A stretch of 64,000 nt of DNA. Origin: Phoma sp. XZ068. Its lineage: Eukaryota > Ascomycota > Dothideomycetes > Pleosporales > Didymellaceae. The notes under the pieces are model-generated. The model was not told the origin of the DNA, did no database searches, and was given only the letters and a program-made list of their open reading frames with translations. The stretch spans positions 434,001-498,000 of the forward strand of contig RBKR01000026.1 of the NCBI GenBank assembly GCA_004835665.1. The letters are read 5' to 3'. This document shows positions 45,615-56,298 of this stretch, piece after piece (the first letter of the stretch is position 1; each line of letters starts with the position of its first letter). A program made the position numbers and the translations under genes.

Positions 45615-46808
45615 TCACAAAGCCTTCCCAGTAATTCGTATGTTGTTCTTATGCAGCGGCGTCTCATCTCCAAACATGCTCAGCGGCATCTCATGACTGC
45701 TCCTCGAGCTGCCCTCACTGCCACCCTTCAGCTTGTCGACGTGCTCCACCACCACGTTCAACTCCGTCGTGCGGTGAATCTGCCCTAAACTCTCATCACT
45801 ATCGTTGCGACTGTGGATCTTCTTCTTCGTTCCTCCCTTCGCGGATGTCAGCTGGAAGGACTGGAACTGGTTCGGCTTTGCTCTTGAACGTCGATCGGAT
45901 TGCGAGTTGGAAGGGCCAGTGGAGCTGCCGAAGTCTTCAGGGTCGGCATCGTTCTCTGTCTTGCCTTGGGCAAGGCGGACAATCAGGGAGGCCATGGACA
46001 TTTCAATGTTCAATTTCACCATGTAGACGACCGGGTGGAATTGGACGTAGACAACTTGGTTCTTGAGGAACATAAGACCGATCAAAAGGCCCTGGTGATG
46101 TCAGCGAACACTCTCTCTGTGAATAGGGACTGACAACTTACGTCCATGGCAATGGAAACGACCATGAGCTTTGCATTAAAGCTCACAAGCGGCTTGTACT
46201 TGGTGAGACCGACTTGATCAACAAGTCGGATCTTGACAATGCGCAGGAAGTACCAGTTGAGACCAGCATCAACAATGAGAATGAGAACCTTGGAGATCTT
46301 GTCCCAGACATTGTTGATATCGACAAAGACCTGGCTGACGGGCGGTACGGTATGCGCAGGGATCCAGATACAGAAAACGGCGATGTTGATGGCAGTGATG
46401 ATAAGAACGGTACCCCACTTGATGTTACGGACGGTCTTTCGATGTTCGGCGATGAGTGCAATTCGGTTAATGATAATTTGCATGAGAAGCTGAATTTGGA
46501 AGACCCAGAAGAAGAGGATGAAGAACAGGACTGGGACACTGTCGGTATGTCAGCATCTCTCAGATTCACTACGTGATGGAGGTATCTTACGTGGGACCCA
46601 ACGTCTCAGTCAGGAAAAGCCAACCAACAACTCCAATGCACACATTTACGATGATCTCACCCCACAGCATGTAGATGTAGGCCGACCTCAGCGGGTTGCG
46701 GTTCCGGCGTGTTTGTTGGATGGCCTCCCATACCGTAAGGAAACCGAATCCAATTGTAAAGCCTGCTGCCACCGCAGCAAGCTGGAAGTCTTCGACGGAT
46801 GCCGACAT
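45615..46808 (-). CDS. Seven-transmembrane orphan protein
   Basis: Three exons, 46808-46591, 46538-46142 and 46091-45615, give 363 residues; introns are 52 and 50 nt. Seven hydrophobic segments lie at about residues 9-30, 42-66, 75-97, 113-133, 155-174, 188-212 and 218-243 (for example VLFFILFFWVFQIQLLM, WGTVLIITAINIAVFCIW). They are followed by a hydrophilic tail of about 120 residues rich in Ser, Lys and Asp that should be cytoplasmic. This is the topology of a fungal G-protein-coupled-receptor-like or Pth11-like protein, but there is no CFEM domain and no motif of a named receptor class. A TATATA element lies upstream on the minus strand near 46893. It converges with the aldo-keto reductase, 106 bp between stops. 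Confidence 0.85.
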
Positions 46809-49555
46809 GATGTTATAGCACCTTTGCTCAACGTGCGAGCTCCAGTGTGAGAAAGTAGCAGATCCAGAAGCTTCAAGGGATCCTCATCTACGTATATATC
46901 CCAGATGACCCATTAAAAGGGGAATTCGCCTCTTGTGGGAACTGCCGAAAGTATACTACTGACTCGGTGTAGGTAGAATAGTGTTTGACATTTGCATGCA
47001 TGCGGCGCTCCCTGCCGCGCTGTTCGCCTACGCTTTCGCTAGAAGGCAATCGATCCACTTGCCACGTGAAGGGGTTATCAGTTTCAGGACTCTTGCTCCG
47101 TGGCACTCCACTGGTCACCGTCTTGTAGGCTACGACTGACAGCGCCCGCTTCCGAAAGGTAAATGGAAACATGCATGCCATAAGGTCCAGCTTTAATCAC
47201 GCCACCTTGTGTTGCGGTACGAAGAGCTGCGACGGTGCGTGGTTCATCGCTGCGATGCTGAGGGGCCGCCCTTTGCCTCGGTTCGCCATGAAGAAACAAT
47301 GCAAAATCTAGAATATCATCCAACAACCATGTAAACGCACTGATAACCGTGACAGGTGCTTCCAAGCGACGCGGAAGATTTCAAAGTGCTCGACTATTGC
47401 GCAACTAGCATGACAGGTGCATGGATCCTTGCTCCTTTCGCTTGGTGTCGATCATGCAGAACGGCGACTTTTCTCCAAGGGTCACAGTAAGCACGAGCCG
47501 CATCTAGAAGTGAGGTGACAACCAGAATCTCGATGCAGCATTTATTGGTCCCTCAAAACCACGCTGCTGCAGGAACCATAACCTTACTCTGTCCATTAAC
47601 TGCTGATCAATTGAAGCCCAACTGCAAACGTACATATGTCTGAGGAATGCGTCATGTCTCTATGCTGACTGAAACCTTCTGGACCGCTGCCCAATTGTCA
47701 TGAATCACGGCCAGCATCCAAGGTCTCCGCTCAACCGATTTCTCGCTGGCGTCGTTGCCTCCACCCTGACTCTTTCGGAGCTGACTGCGGGAGCCTCTCC
47801 CCGAAAGTGAAGCGCCCCGTATTCGGAAGATGGCGACGTCGTGCACGCATGTCCTGCACGCCATCAACGGGAAAAACGAAGGAGATTGCTGGCGTTGCAG
47901 CATGGCCAACGGAAGTGCAAGGTCTTACTTCCCAAAGCAGCTTCTTCGACCGAGACGGAATGTCTCCAGACCCTTAATCTTGACGCGCAATTTGCAGCTG
48001 TTCCCGCACCTCGAGAGTCAGAATTTCACTCATTCGCGGATTAGCATAACCACTCAGCGGTCGACAAGATTTCATTTGCTATACGGCCTTACAAGGGGAT
48101 ACGCTGTACTGTCAATTGGGAGTAGTTCAATCTTGAGAATTGCGCGGACGTTGCCAATGGGAAAGTGAGCAGCCTCTGGCCGTACTTGACCGGGTAGCCC
48201 CTAGTAAAACCAGCCCGCCACGTTGCCGCTAGTTCCGCGCTGGAGCCGTGGACTGCGCCGGGCGTTCACCCCCTAGGTCCGTCTCAACACACCTTTGTTG
48301 GACTGAACGATCCTCGGCCTCTTTCTCGCGGAATTGTCGAGTCGTCACATTGTGAATTCGTCGCTCCGTCTGGACGCTATCGTTCGTCGATCGTGTTCAA
48401 CGGCACAGATGCGGTGTTGTCTAGACTGATCTTGATTCATGTGCCGTGCACTCTGAACCGAAGATCCCCAGTCTCCGGCGTTTGTGTGCGAATTCACGTT
48501 GGCGATCACTCCGATAGGAATCCATCCAGCTGTGCCACTGGTTCCTCCCGTCCAACACCCCTCCCAGCATCTACACTCGCGGCCCCAGATAGGAAGGAGT
48601 TGAACGGCAAGCTTGAAAGCAGTTCTATTCTCTGGTGGCGTCGCATTCCGTTCAGAGAGGCAATTTATGACACATGCATTGGACTTGGTCAGCTTGATGT
48701 ATACGCCAAAGAGAAAGAGCCTGGAATCATGCAGTGTCGTCGAACAAGCACAGTAGGAACACCCTGCAGATGTGAATCTCAAACCCCTATGCCGATCCCG
48801 CCTCCAAAATCCTTCGGTTTGGCAGAATAAGGCCGGATCTACAAACCATGGAGAATTGACAGGCCTATATTCGTGGAGGTCGGCCCTTCTTGACCGCAGT
48901 TACGCCTTTCTCGGGTCAAGCCAGCGCTCACAAGGCTCAATGCCAGTGCTGGCCACCACAACCAGCGTACACTGTCCTACAGCATCGCGTATTGAACCGC
49001 ATGGGGAAGGAATGCGAAGCCGCGCAGCATTGATACGAATTACGTGTTTTCATATCCGAAGGTCTAGAAACTCGCTCTTTGCCAGAGCTGTCACTGGTCT
49101 GTGTTTCACAGTCCCTGCGCGTTAGCAACGTCGCTGCATCAGCCAGATATTCACTAGTCTGACAGGCTAATGTGACCTCCGTTCTTGGCACGTATAGCTC
49201 ATGCACCACGCGAGATGTCCCCGCGTCCAGATACCATGGCCAGATAAACAGTAGCCAGATTTGTTCGTAGCTCAAGTTAAACGACCCAGAAATGGTTGTT
49301 CTCCCGGAACTGGGAGGATAGCCGTGTTCAGCCATGCAGCTGGGATAACTGAGTTGTGTGCTAGTTACAGTCTATCTAGTCCAACCCCCTTATCGCAGTC
49401 ACACAGAGGATGGCACGTGAGCTGTAACAGAACTATACTACTTGCTACTCAAAGAGTTCTGTCCATCAGAATCCAAGTCCCGAACTCATCCTTGCATACC
49501 ATAGCGCGCGGATTGAGTCTCTGGGTATGATGAAGACATGATGCAGATACTATTC
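46809..49555. other. Gene-poor region
   Basis: 2.7 kb without a gene I can support. Frames of up to about 145 codons (for example near 48393-48830) have no recognisable domain, splice pattern or start context. It leads into the AT-rich and repeat tract at 49556. Confidence 0.45.
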
Positions 49556-50037
49556 TAGGGGTGGATATAGTCTTTTTGGACATCTTTATGTAAGAATATT
49601 GATCTTTATAAGTTGTTGAAGTTTGGTTGATGTTTAGGTGATGTTAAAACCTGAAATAATAATTGACGTTCAATCTTCCATATAGCAACAACAGGCAATA
49701 GGTAATAGGCCTGTATGGGCTACACATCTCTATATATACTACTTAGAAGGCTGCTCTAGGCCTCTCTATAGGTATGATTCTTCTGCGTATATACTGGTGA
49801 AGCGTGCTGCCTTGTAGCGTGGAGAGAGCGTTGGCTGCATATATGTAAGATACACGCCACATTCACTTACCAGCCACTGCCATAGTGTTCTCTAATATGG
49901 GTAGATGTATATAAGATATTATATGTGAGTAGGTGTTTGCATTATAATCAGATATAGCTTTCGTTAATATGGTAATAACATTGATTCCTGGAATCATTTT
50001 TGTTTGAACATCACCTGATATTACACTTAACTTGAAT
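49556..50037. repeat. AT-rich, TA-dinucleotide-rich tract, probable transposon relic
   Basis: Base composition shifts sharply to AT, with many TATATA and TAATA words, in contrast to the roughly balanced flanks. A minus-strand frame (50123-49863) crosses it but is probably accidental. In ascomycetes such blocks are often repeats mutated by RIP (C-to-T change); that reading is inference. Confidence 0.4.
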
Positions 50038-50381
50038 ATCAACCCAGCATAAGGCAAGTATGAATAACGCGATATCACGCTTTCTAAATCTCGATTGGCG
50101 CGCTCTTGCCAATATTCAGACACTTTCCCTCATCACACGAAGAGCTTCGCACCATGTCTGTCTACGATTGCTGCACAGAGCCTCATCTATAGGGAAGACC
50201 TTGGAATCTATAGTGTCATCATGTCACTCAGGCTACAATGGACAGCAACGAGGCGGATGGACTTCTCTCCATGGTTCGTTCGCTGATAGTGGAAAGAATC
50301 ACCTGAGTTACCATAGCGCGCCAATCGAGATTTAGAAAGCGTGATATCGCGTTATTCATACTTGCCTTATGCTGGGTTGAT
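50038..50381. repeat. 344-bp fold-back element with perfect 67-bp inverted terminal repeats
   Basis: The left arm 50038-50104 (starts ATCAACCCAGCATAAGG, ends TTGGCGCGCT) is an exact reverse complement of the right arm 50315-50381 over all 67 bases. The 210-bp interior is unrelated to the arms. Pairing stops abruptly at both the inner and outer edges. I see no target-site duplication in the immediate flanks and no transposase. The long perfect arms suggest a recent MITE-like or fold-back element, or a recent inverted duplication. Confidence 0.9.
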
Positions 50382-50658
50382 GGTCAGCGTAAACGAGGTA
50401 GGGCGGGAATGAGGCTCACTACATTCTCAACTTGGAATTGGACATGCCGAACGTGTCCAAAGAGAAGCCGCGGGCGCAAAAGATCACAACATCGCAGGGA
50501 GAAGAGTACAAGATATTACAATTGTCCTGTGCGAATAGCTCCCTAGGCACTTGAATTGTTCAATCTTAGTGGGATTTGCGAGCACACCTCCCAAACAACG
50601 TTCTAAACCCAACTTCGGCTTCCTCGCGCTTGCTTCCACTAAGCAAAGACCTCCACAT

Positions 50659-51104
50659 TCAAGCATTGCCACACATGTCCTGTCCACAGCCGTTCCTTGC
50701 CCACACACCAGTGTTGAAGCTGACGCATCTCCCAATTCCTGTAGCCTTGCGACGACTGCAGTTGGAATCACCACAGATGATCATCGGTCCGCAGGTAGAG
50801 CTGCATGCTTGCTGATCGATGGTGACCCAGAGCGCGGAGAAGGAGCCTGCCGGACCACTTACATAAAGTCAGCCTGGCTGTTAATGGGGCAAAAGATGGG
50901 GTTGGAAGACTAGAATTTGAGGAGGGAAGAATGGGTACGTGACAGGGAGAGGGGGAGGGGTTACCCTGTGGTTTGGAAGCTACCTGGGTGCCTCTCGCCA
51001 ATGTAGTTTTGGCAGTTTGTGTCGGAGTAGAAGTTCACTTGGCCGGCGGAAGCAATGGCGACAAGTCCGGCTGAAGCGGCGAGGATGGTGATGGAGGAGC
51101 GCAT
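50659..51104 (-). CDS. Small cysteine-rich secreted protein (effector-like)
   Basis: Proposed exons 51104-50984 and 50846-50659 give 102 residues. The N-terminus MRSSITILAASAGLVAIASA is a clear signal peptide, followed by GQVNFYSDTNCQNYIGERHP. The second exon encodes a compact domain (ACSSTCGPMIICGDSNC, GRCVSFNTGVWARNGCGQ) ending DMCGNA. The mature protein has eight cysteines, enough for four disulphides, and is Lys-poor. The joined length is a multiple of three, and a TATA box sits upstream. The 137-nt intron is longer than its neighbours' and its donor (GTAGCT) is weak. A different internal splice, perhaps with a short middle exon, is possible. The signal peptide and Cys-rich exon are solid. 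Role unknown; small secreted Cys-rich proteins are often host-interaction or antimicrobial proteins. Confidence 0.65.
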
Positions 51105-51178
51105 TTTGATTTGAGTTGCTGGGTTGCTGAGCACGATCTGGAAGCTTGTTCTGCTTCAAATGTGAAGTGAAGAGACTG

Positions 51179-51187
51179 ATATTTATA
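51179..51187 (-). promoter_or_regulatory. TATA box of the small secreted protein gene
   Basis: On the minus strand TATAAATAT begins 83 bp upstream of the ATG at 51104, supporting that the small frame is a transcribed gene. Confidence 0.55.
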
Positions 51188-51681
51188 CTCTGTTGTACTT
51201 TATGCAGACTAGATACATTCGGTGCGGCCCGCGAAAAAAAGCGTCGTCTCCACATCAACGGCTTACTCACTGAAGGGAGGCGTGGAGTTAATTTGTGTCT
51301 CAGCCTATTGAACATCCAGCTGAGGTGATTTAAGCTCGTGTTCAGGTGGGTCAAAATTCAACTTGGAGAAGCTGAACTGCCACGGCGAGGCGGGCTCCGC
51401 AGTTGTGCTCAGTAAGCTTCTTGTTTAGGCAGTTGCTAAAACACAGGTACTGCGCTGTATAACGATGAGTAAGAAGACATCTTATTGCCCGGATGCGGAT
51501 CGGCCGACCATTGTTAACGTCGAATCAGAGTTCTCACCTGACCAGATAATATCTATTATGTGTAAACATTGTGTTATTGAAATTAATACATAAATTATTC
51601 GTAGCTAGTTTGTGTGGGTTTTTTTCAGTCGCAACTTTCACAAATCCGCAAAATGTGCTGAGCGGGTTCAAGATTGCGCGT
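51188..51681. other. Intergenic between two leftward genes
   Basis: Promoter of the small secreted protein gene and 3' flank of the dipeptidyl-peptidase gene, AT-rich at 51540-51630. An A7 run occurs at about 51234. No gene. Confidence 0.5.
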
Positions 51682-53978
51682 CTACTGGTGGATGACACCC
51701 TCCTGAATAAGCTCATCATCTAGGCCGGCGTAGTACCTGATCCAGTTGAATATGCTCTTGTGCCACAACAAGCTGTTATCCCTCTTCAGAACATGGTGGC
51801 CCTCATCTGGGAAATGCAAAAAGCGACTTGGCACACCTAGACTCTGCAAGATGTTAAATGTCTGCAGACCCTCCGAGATCAACACACGGTAGTCAAGGTC
51901 GTTGTGGATGATGAATTCAGGAGTACTGAAGTTTGCTGAGTGGATGATTGGATCCCACTTCTCGTAGTTCGCGCGATCGTTCCAGATAGTGCCGTTGTTA
52001 TCACGCTGGATGAACCACAGCTCATCGGTCGAGTAACTAGCGACCTGGTTGACCTTGCCATCATGGCAAACCAGTGCTTTAAACTCGCGGCCCAGAGCGT
52101 GGCCCTGGATCCAGTTTGTCATGTAGCAGCCAAACGACGCACCGCCGGCAATGGCACGGTCGGTGTCAATGTAGCTGATGTTGGCCTTGATATGGTTGAA
52201 GACTGTGACGAGATCATTATAAGGCGAACCGCCCCAGTTGGCTTGGATCTTGTCGGTAAAAGCCTGGCTGTAGGATGGGGAGCCAGTGAATTGAGTGGCC
52301 ACGACCACAAATCCTTGCTCAGCCCAAAGGCGCAAGTTCCACCGAACGCTCCAATTGTCACCCTGTGTGGACTGAGGGCCGCCGTGAATAATAAACATCA
52401 ACGGGTACTTCTCTTCAGGGTTGAAGTCGGTAGGGTAGAAGACGAAAGACTGAACCTGATCACCATCCTCATTTTCTACCCAGAAATTGGAGGTCGAGTT
52501 CGGCAGGAGACCAGCGAGCTCTGGGTCTACCTTGTTAGCGGTGAAGATAATCTTCTTGTCTTCCTTAGGATACTGCTTGTAGAAGATACGACTTGTCCAT
52601 GAGGCAGCGGCCGATACGAATGCAGAGCCATCCGGATGAATGTCAAAGTCGGCTAGCACGGTGTCAGGTCCGGTGAAGTTTACGGGCTTAAAGTCAGTAG
52701 GAGCATCGTGAGGGACGAGCCAGAGGCGGTTCGCTGCGTGGAGTTCGGAGATGACCCAAAGATCGGCATCATCAGGGCTCCATTTGAGGCCGGAGGGTGA
52801 TGAGTCCCAATCTTCAGCTACTGCGTGAACTTCCGAATTTGAGCCCTCGATATCTGCAACATAGAGCTTGAAGCGGTCGGACTCGTAGTCGATACCGTCT
52901 TGCTGGCCGTACGCCAACTTCTTGCTATCATGCGACCAAACTGGGTAGCCCGAAGCTCCCTGAGCAGTTTTGGGGGCGGTCGTACCGGGTCCATTGATAG
53001 CGACTGCAACCTCAGACCCATCGTGAGGGACGACGTAGATGTAGCTGGCTGTGTAGTTGGCCTTGGGTAGGTCGGGGGACTTGCTGCGGAAGGCCACCTT
53101 GCTGCCATCGGGTGAGATTTCGTAGTCGCCGGGATCGCTGGAAGATCCTTGAACTGGGCTTTCTGGGTGCGTGATAGTTGAGTTGATGCCTTTCAGCAGG
53201 TTGGTCATCTTTCCATCGAAGGAGTAGCTACCGTTGGTCTTAGCAAGGCTCCCGCTGAACACGGCATATCGCTGCTCGGTGATGTAATAGTTCCAGTGGC
53301 GGACGAAGTTAGCATCGTATAGCTGTCCTGCCGACTTGGGCTTGGTAACAAGCTCCGGGTTGTAGGCAGAGCCATTGTTCCAGTACGCGAGGGCATTCGC
53401 AACAAACGCGAGAGAGCCATCAGTCGCCTTTGCCGCTTTAAGGCCAGAGAACGGAGCATTTAGAGACGCTACCAATGAACTAAGACCCGTTAGCGAGAGT
53501 CTTGCGGATCCTCAGCTGATAATTCTCACGGTTTGAACTCCCCACTCAGGTCCGCCGTGTAGAGGGTTACACCACCAGGGATCTTCTCATTGCTCGAGTT
53601 CAGGTACAGAATGCTGTCTTCTGTCTCGCCGATCCAGACAACTTCAGAGACCTCGCTTCCAAAAGGTGCCTTGGTTGTATTTCCGCTCTCGACATCAAGG
53701 AAGTACCAGCCGGTCGTAGCCTTTGCAGTCGTCCAGTTGTAGCTGGTTGAGGAGAAGAGTGCTCGGTCCTGAGATATTAGTACGGTGTCGATGTAGTTGA
53801 AGATGAACATACTCCTTTTGGACTCAGACTTCCAGTGCTTCTGCGAGGCGCAGCAAGCATGCCCCTGCGGATGTTAGCAACATGCTGCAATTCCAATGCA
53901 CCATACTTACTCGGTGGTCAAAGCTTGCGCAGAGCCAAGAAGTAGGCCAGCGGCCAGGATAGTCGACCGCATCGCCAT
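51682..53978 (-). CDS. dppV: Secreted dipeptidyl-peptidase V (S9 prolyl-oligopeptidase family)
   Basis: Four exons, 53978-53911, 53864-53813, 53768-53530 and 53479-51682, give 718 residues, close to known fungal DppV proteins. The signal peptide MAMRSTILAAGLLLGSAQA precedes LTTEGMLAAPRRS. An N-terminal beta-propeller (SPDGSKVAFRSKSPD, VWSHDSKKLAYGQQDG, WSPDDADLWVISELH) is followed by the alpha/beta hydrolase domain: oxyanion strand FIIHGGPQSTQGDNW, nucleophile GGASFGCYM (Ser about 568), acid in NDLDYR (Asp about 649) and His in DEGHH (about 681). Many NxS/T sites fit secretion. It cleaves X-Ala and similar dipeptides from protein N-termini in extracellular nutrition, and in Aspergillus and dermatophytes it is a known antigen. 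The start at 53978 is preferred; Met at 53972 also works. Confidence 0.94.
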
Positions 53979-56298
53979 CTCTCATCAATTCTCCAAGCTG
54001 GCAAGTTTGGAAAACGTGGGACAAGGTGGAAATTCCAGGCGGAGATGGTGAGCTTTTGAACATGTCCCAACCTTCCGGGATCCTGCAGCATCATCGACAG
54101 CGGAGCTCTTGACAATCGCTGCCAAGTGCCCTAAGCCAGAGTACCTGCCTAACACTTACGAAGGCTAACCATTTTAGCTACTGCCAAGCAAGGCTTTTGC
54201 GGGCTTGTCGACCTTGCGTGGAAGTCGGCTTAGGGCAACAGTGTAATTGTGCCGGTGAGGCGTCTTTCTTTATGATATGAGCGGGGCTTTGGTCGAAAAA
54301 TCACGTTGTCGTGCTGGTACCTGCCAGATGAGGTGAGAGCCGCCAGAAAGGCGTGCCGACTACCAAAGAAACGTGATGTAGGATACTAGCATGGATCGAC
54401 TCCCTGCAAGATGACGCGATAAGAGCGTGTGCGAGTCGTGGCCAGAGTCCATTATTGTCACAGGAACCAGATCGCGAGGCTTGTGTTGAACAGCGTCCTG
54501 CGGGGGAAACAGTCTGCAGGATTGACTGTCTTTGGAGGTTGGGGACCCTTGCACTTAGGGCTGCGGGGCGCATTGTGATTTGCTGGTGTAATTGCTGTAC
54601 CTCGAAGTAAATATAGTGCCTGGTTCTACGATCATCTAATCGGGCACGCTATTGTGTGAGATCTCTTGCGGAGTTGTTCCCGGTTATTTATTATCGCTGG
54701 ACGTCTTGCAAATGACGAGTGCAATCGCCCTCGAGAGCAATGGTAGTCTCATCGACTGTGGGAATAGGAGTGGACCACACGGTTTTCGTTACTGTCCGAC
54801 TGCATTCAGCGCCAATGGAGAAGACAATCCGTCGTATACTACTTGAAGCTGAAATGCCAAGGGCACGTCACTGCCATGTCGTGGTTCCCAGCTGTCAGGT
54901 TTTCACTTGGTCGATGTGCATCAAGGGGCATCCATCAACTTGCTTGCTGGAGCTGTCTCGGGTGATTGCCGGCAGCGACTCCACAGGCATCGGTGAAACA
55001 GAGTCGCGTTGATCGCGTTGCCCTGCGAGATGAAACAGAGCTGTGAGCTACAAGTGTGGGTGGATCTGCTGTGTGGCGCAGCACCGTAAGCAGCATTGCA
55101 GCCCTCAACACGATGCGACTGTTCTCGAGCTTTTGGAGTCATTCGCCAACTGGGCCTGCGTGAGCGTGTTGGCGCATACAAACAGTACGTGTTATAGACG
55201 AGCATGTGCTCCCATTGAATACCATCGAACAGTGGAGTGCGAGCGTTGAGGAAGGCGCTCGCGGGTGGCGTTCTTAACGGGGGCGCCCGAAATAGAAACC
55301 CAGCAAACACCCAATCAGCGGCGCCCTGCGCAGGCCGGCTGCCTTTTCGTGGGTGAGCAACTGGTGGCAGACTCCCGTGGCCTAGCCAGAGTGCAGCGTA
55401 GAAGATGTTTCCTTGTCAACAGTAAGAGCACTCGCTAGGCGACTATGACGATGCAGCGTGCGGCAGGCGCGGTGGGCGCCCGTCACCTGCGCTGCCGTGT
55501 TGCTGTTGAGGGCTGCTAGATGGGTGTAGACTACCTCGCGCGCATGCCCATCAGCCCGCGCCGCGTGAAGATCTTCAAGCTCCTCTTTCCTTGCGCCGCC
55601 TCCTTTGCGGCCACCCACCCGCCGTGTCTTGTGCAGTTCAAGGCGCAACGGCTGTAGTGCGCACTGGCGCTCCTCTATACGAGGCCAACTGTGCAGCTAG
55701 TGTCTTGACCGTGTTGCGCTACACTTCGACGCTCCCAGTCCCCGCAGCGCCTGCCTCAGGAGACCAAGGCGGCTTCTGCTCTTCCCTTCGTAACACTCGC
55801 TCCACGAGGCAGTAGGCCTGCTCTATTGATTGCTCCGCCGCCCACCGCCCAGACCGGCCGCCGACGCTCCTCCCATCCATCGCGCTGCCAGCACTGTCGA
55901 CTGTGTGCTGCCCCCGTGTTTCGAACCTGGGCAGGCTACCCTCGTCTTGCGTGCGGCCAGCCCTCAGCTCCGCCTGCAAAGCTTCTATTGCTACCTGCGG
56001 GCCCCCAGCACCGATCACTGTCCAGATCGACATTTGTGCGTTTGCAATACCACGTCATACGACTGCCTCGCGCGCCCCCAACACCGCGAGCAAAGGCCGG
56101 CCATCTGTCGCCGCCCATTGCACGACACAACATCTCCAAGAGAGCGTGGGCTTTGAACATGAAGGGGAACTGCAGACGATAATGGCACTCTCTACACAGC
56201 GCAGAGCCGCACCAATGCCCCCCGGCAACAGACAAATCGAGATACCCTCCCACCAACACACACATCCACCGCCACGACCCCGGCGGAGACAGCGCACG
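53979..56298. other. Intergenic region between divergent genes
   Basis: 2.3 kb with the dppV promoter at the left and the 5' region of the TRP-like gene at the right. From about 55700 the sequence is CT/GC-rich, as in a leader. The downstream frame is open from 55903 and includes an alternative ATG at 56182. No separate gene supported. Confidence 0.45.

Noticed and set aside
49863..50123. Minus-strand frame of 86 codons crossing the AT-rich tract and the left arm of the inverted repeat
   Set aside because: Part of it comes from the repeat arm, there is no hydrolase or transposase motif, and no transcript logic.
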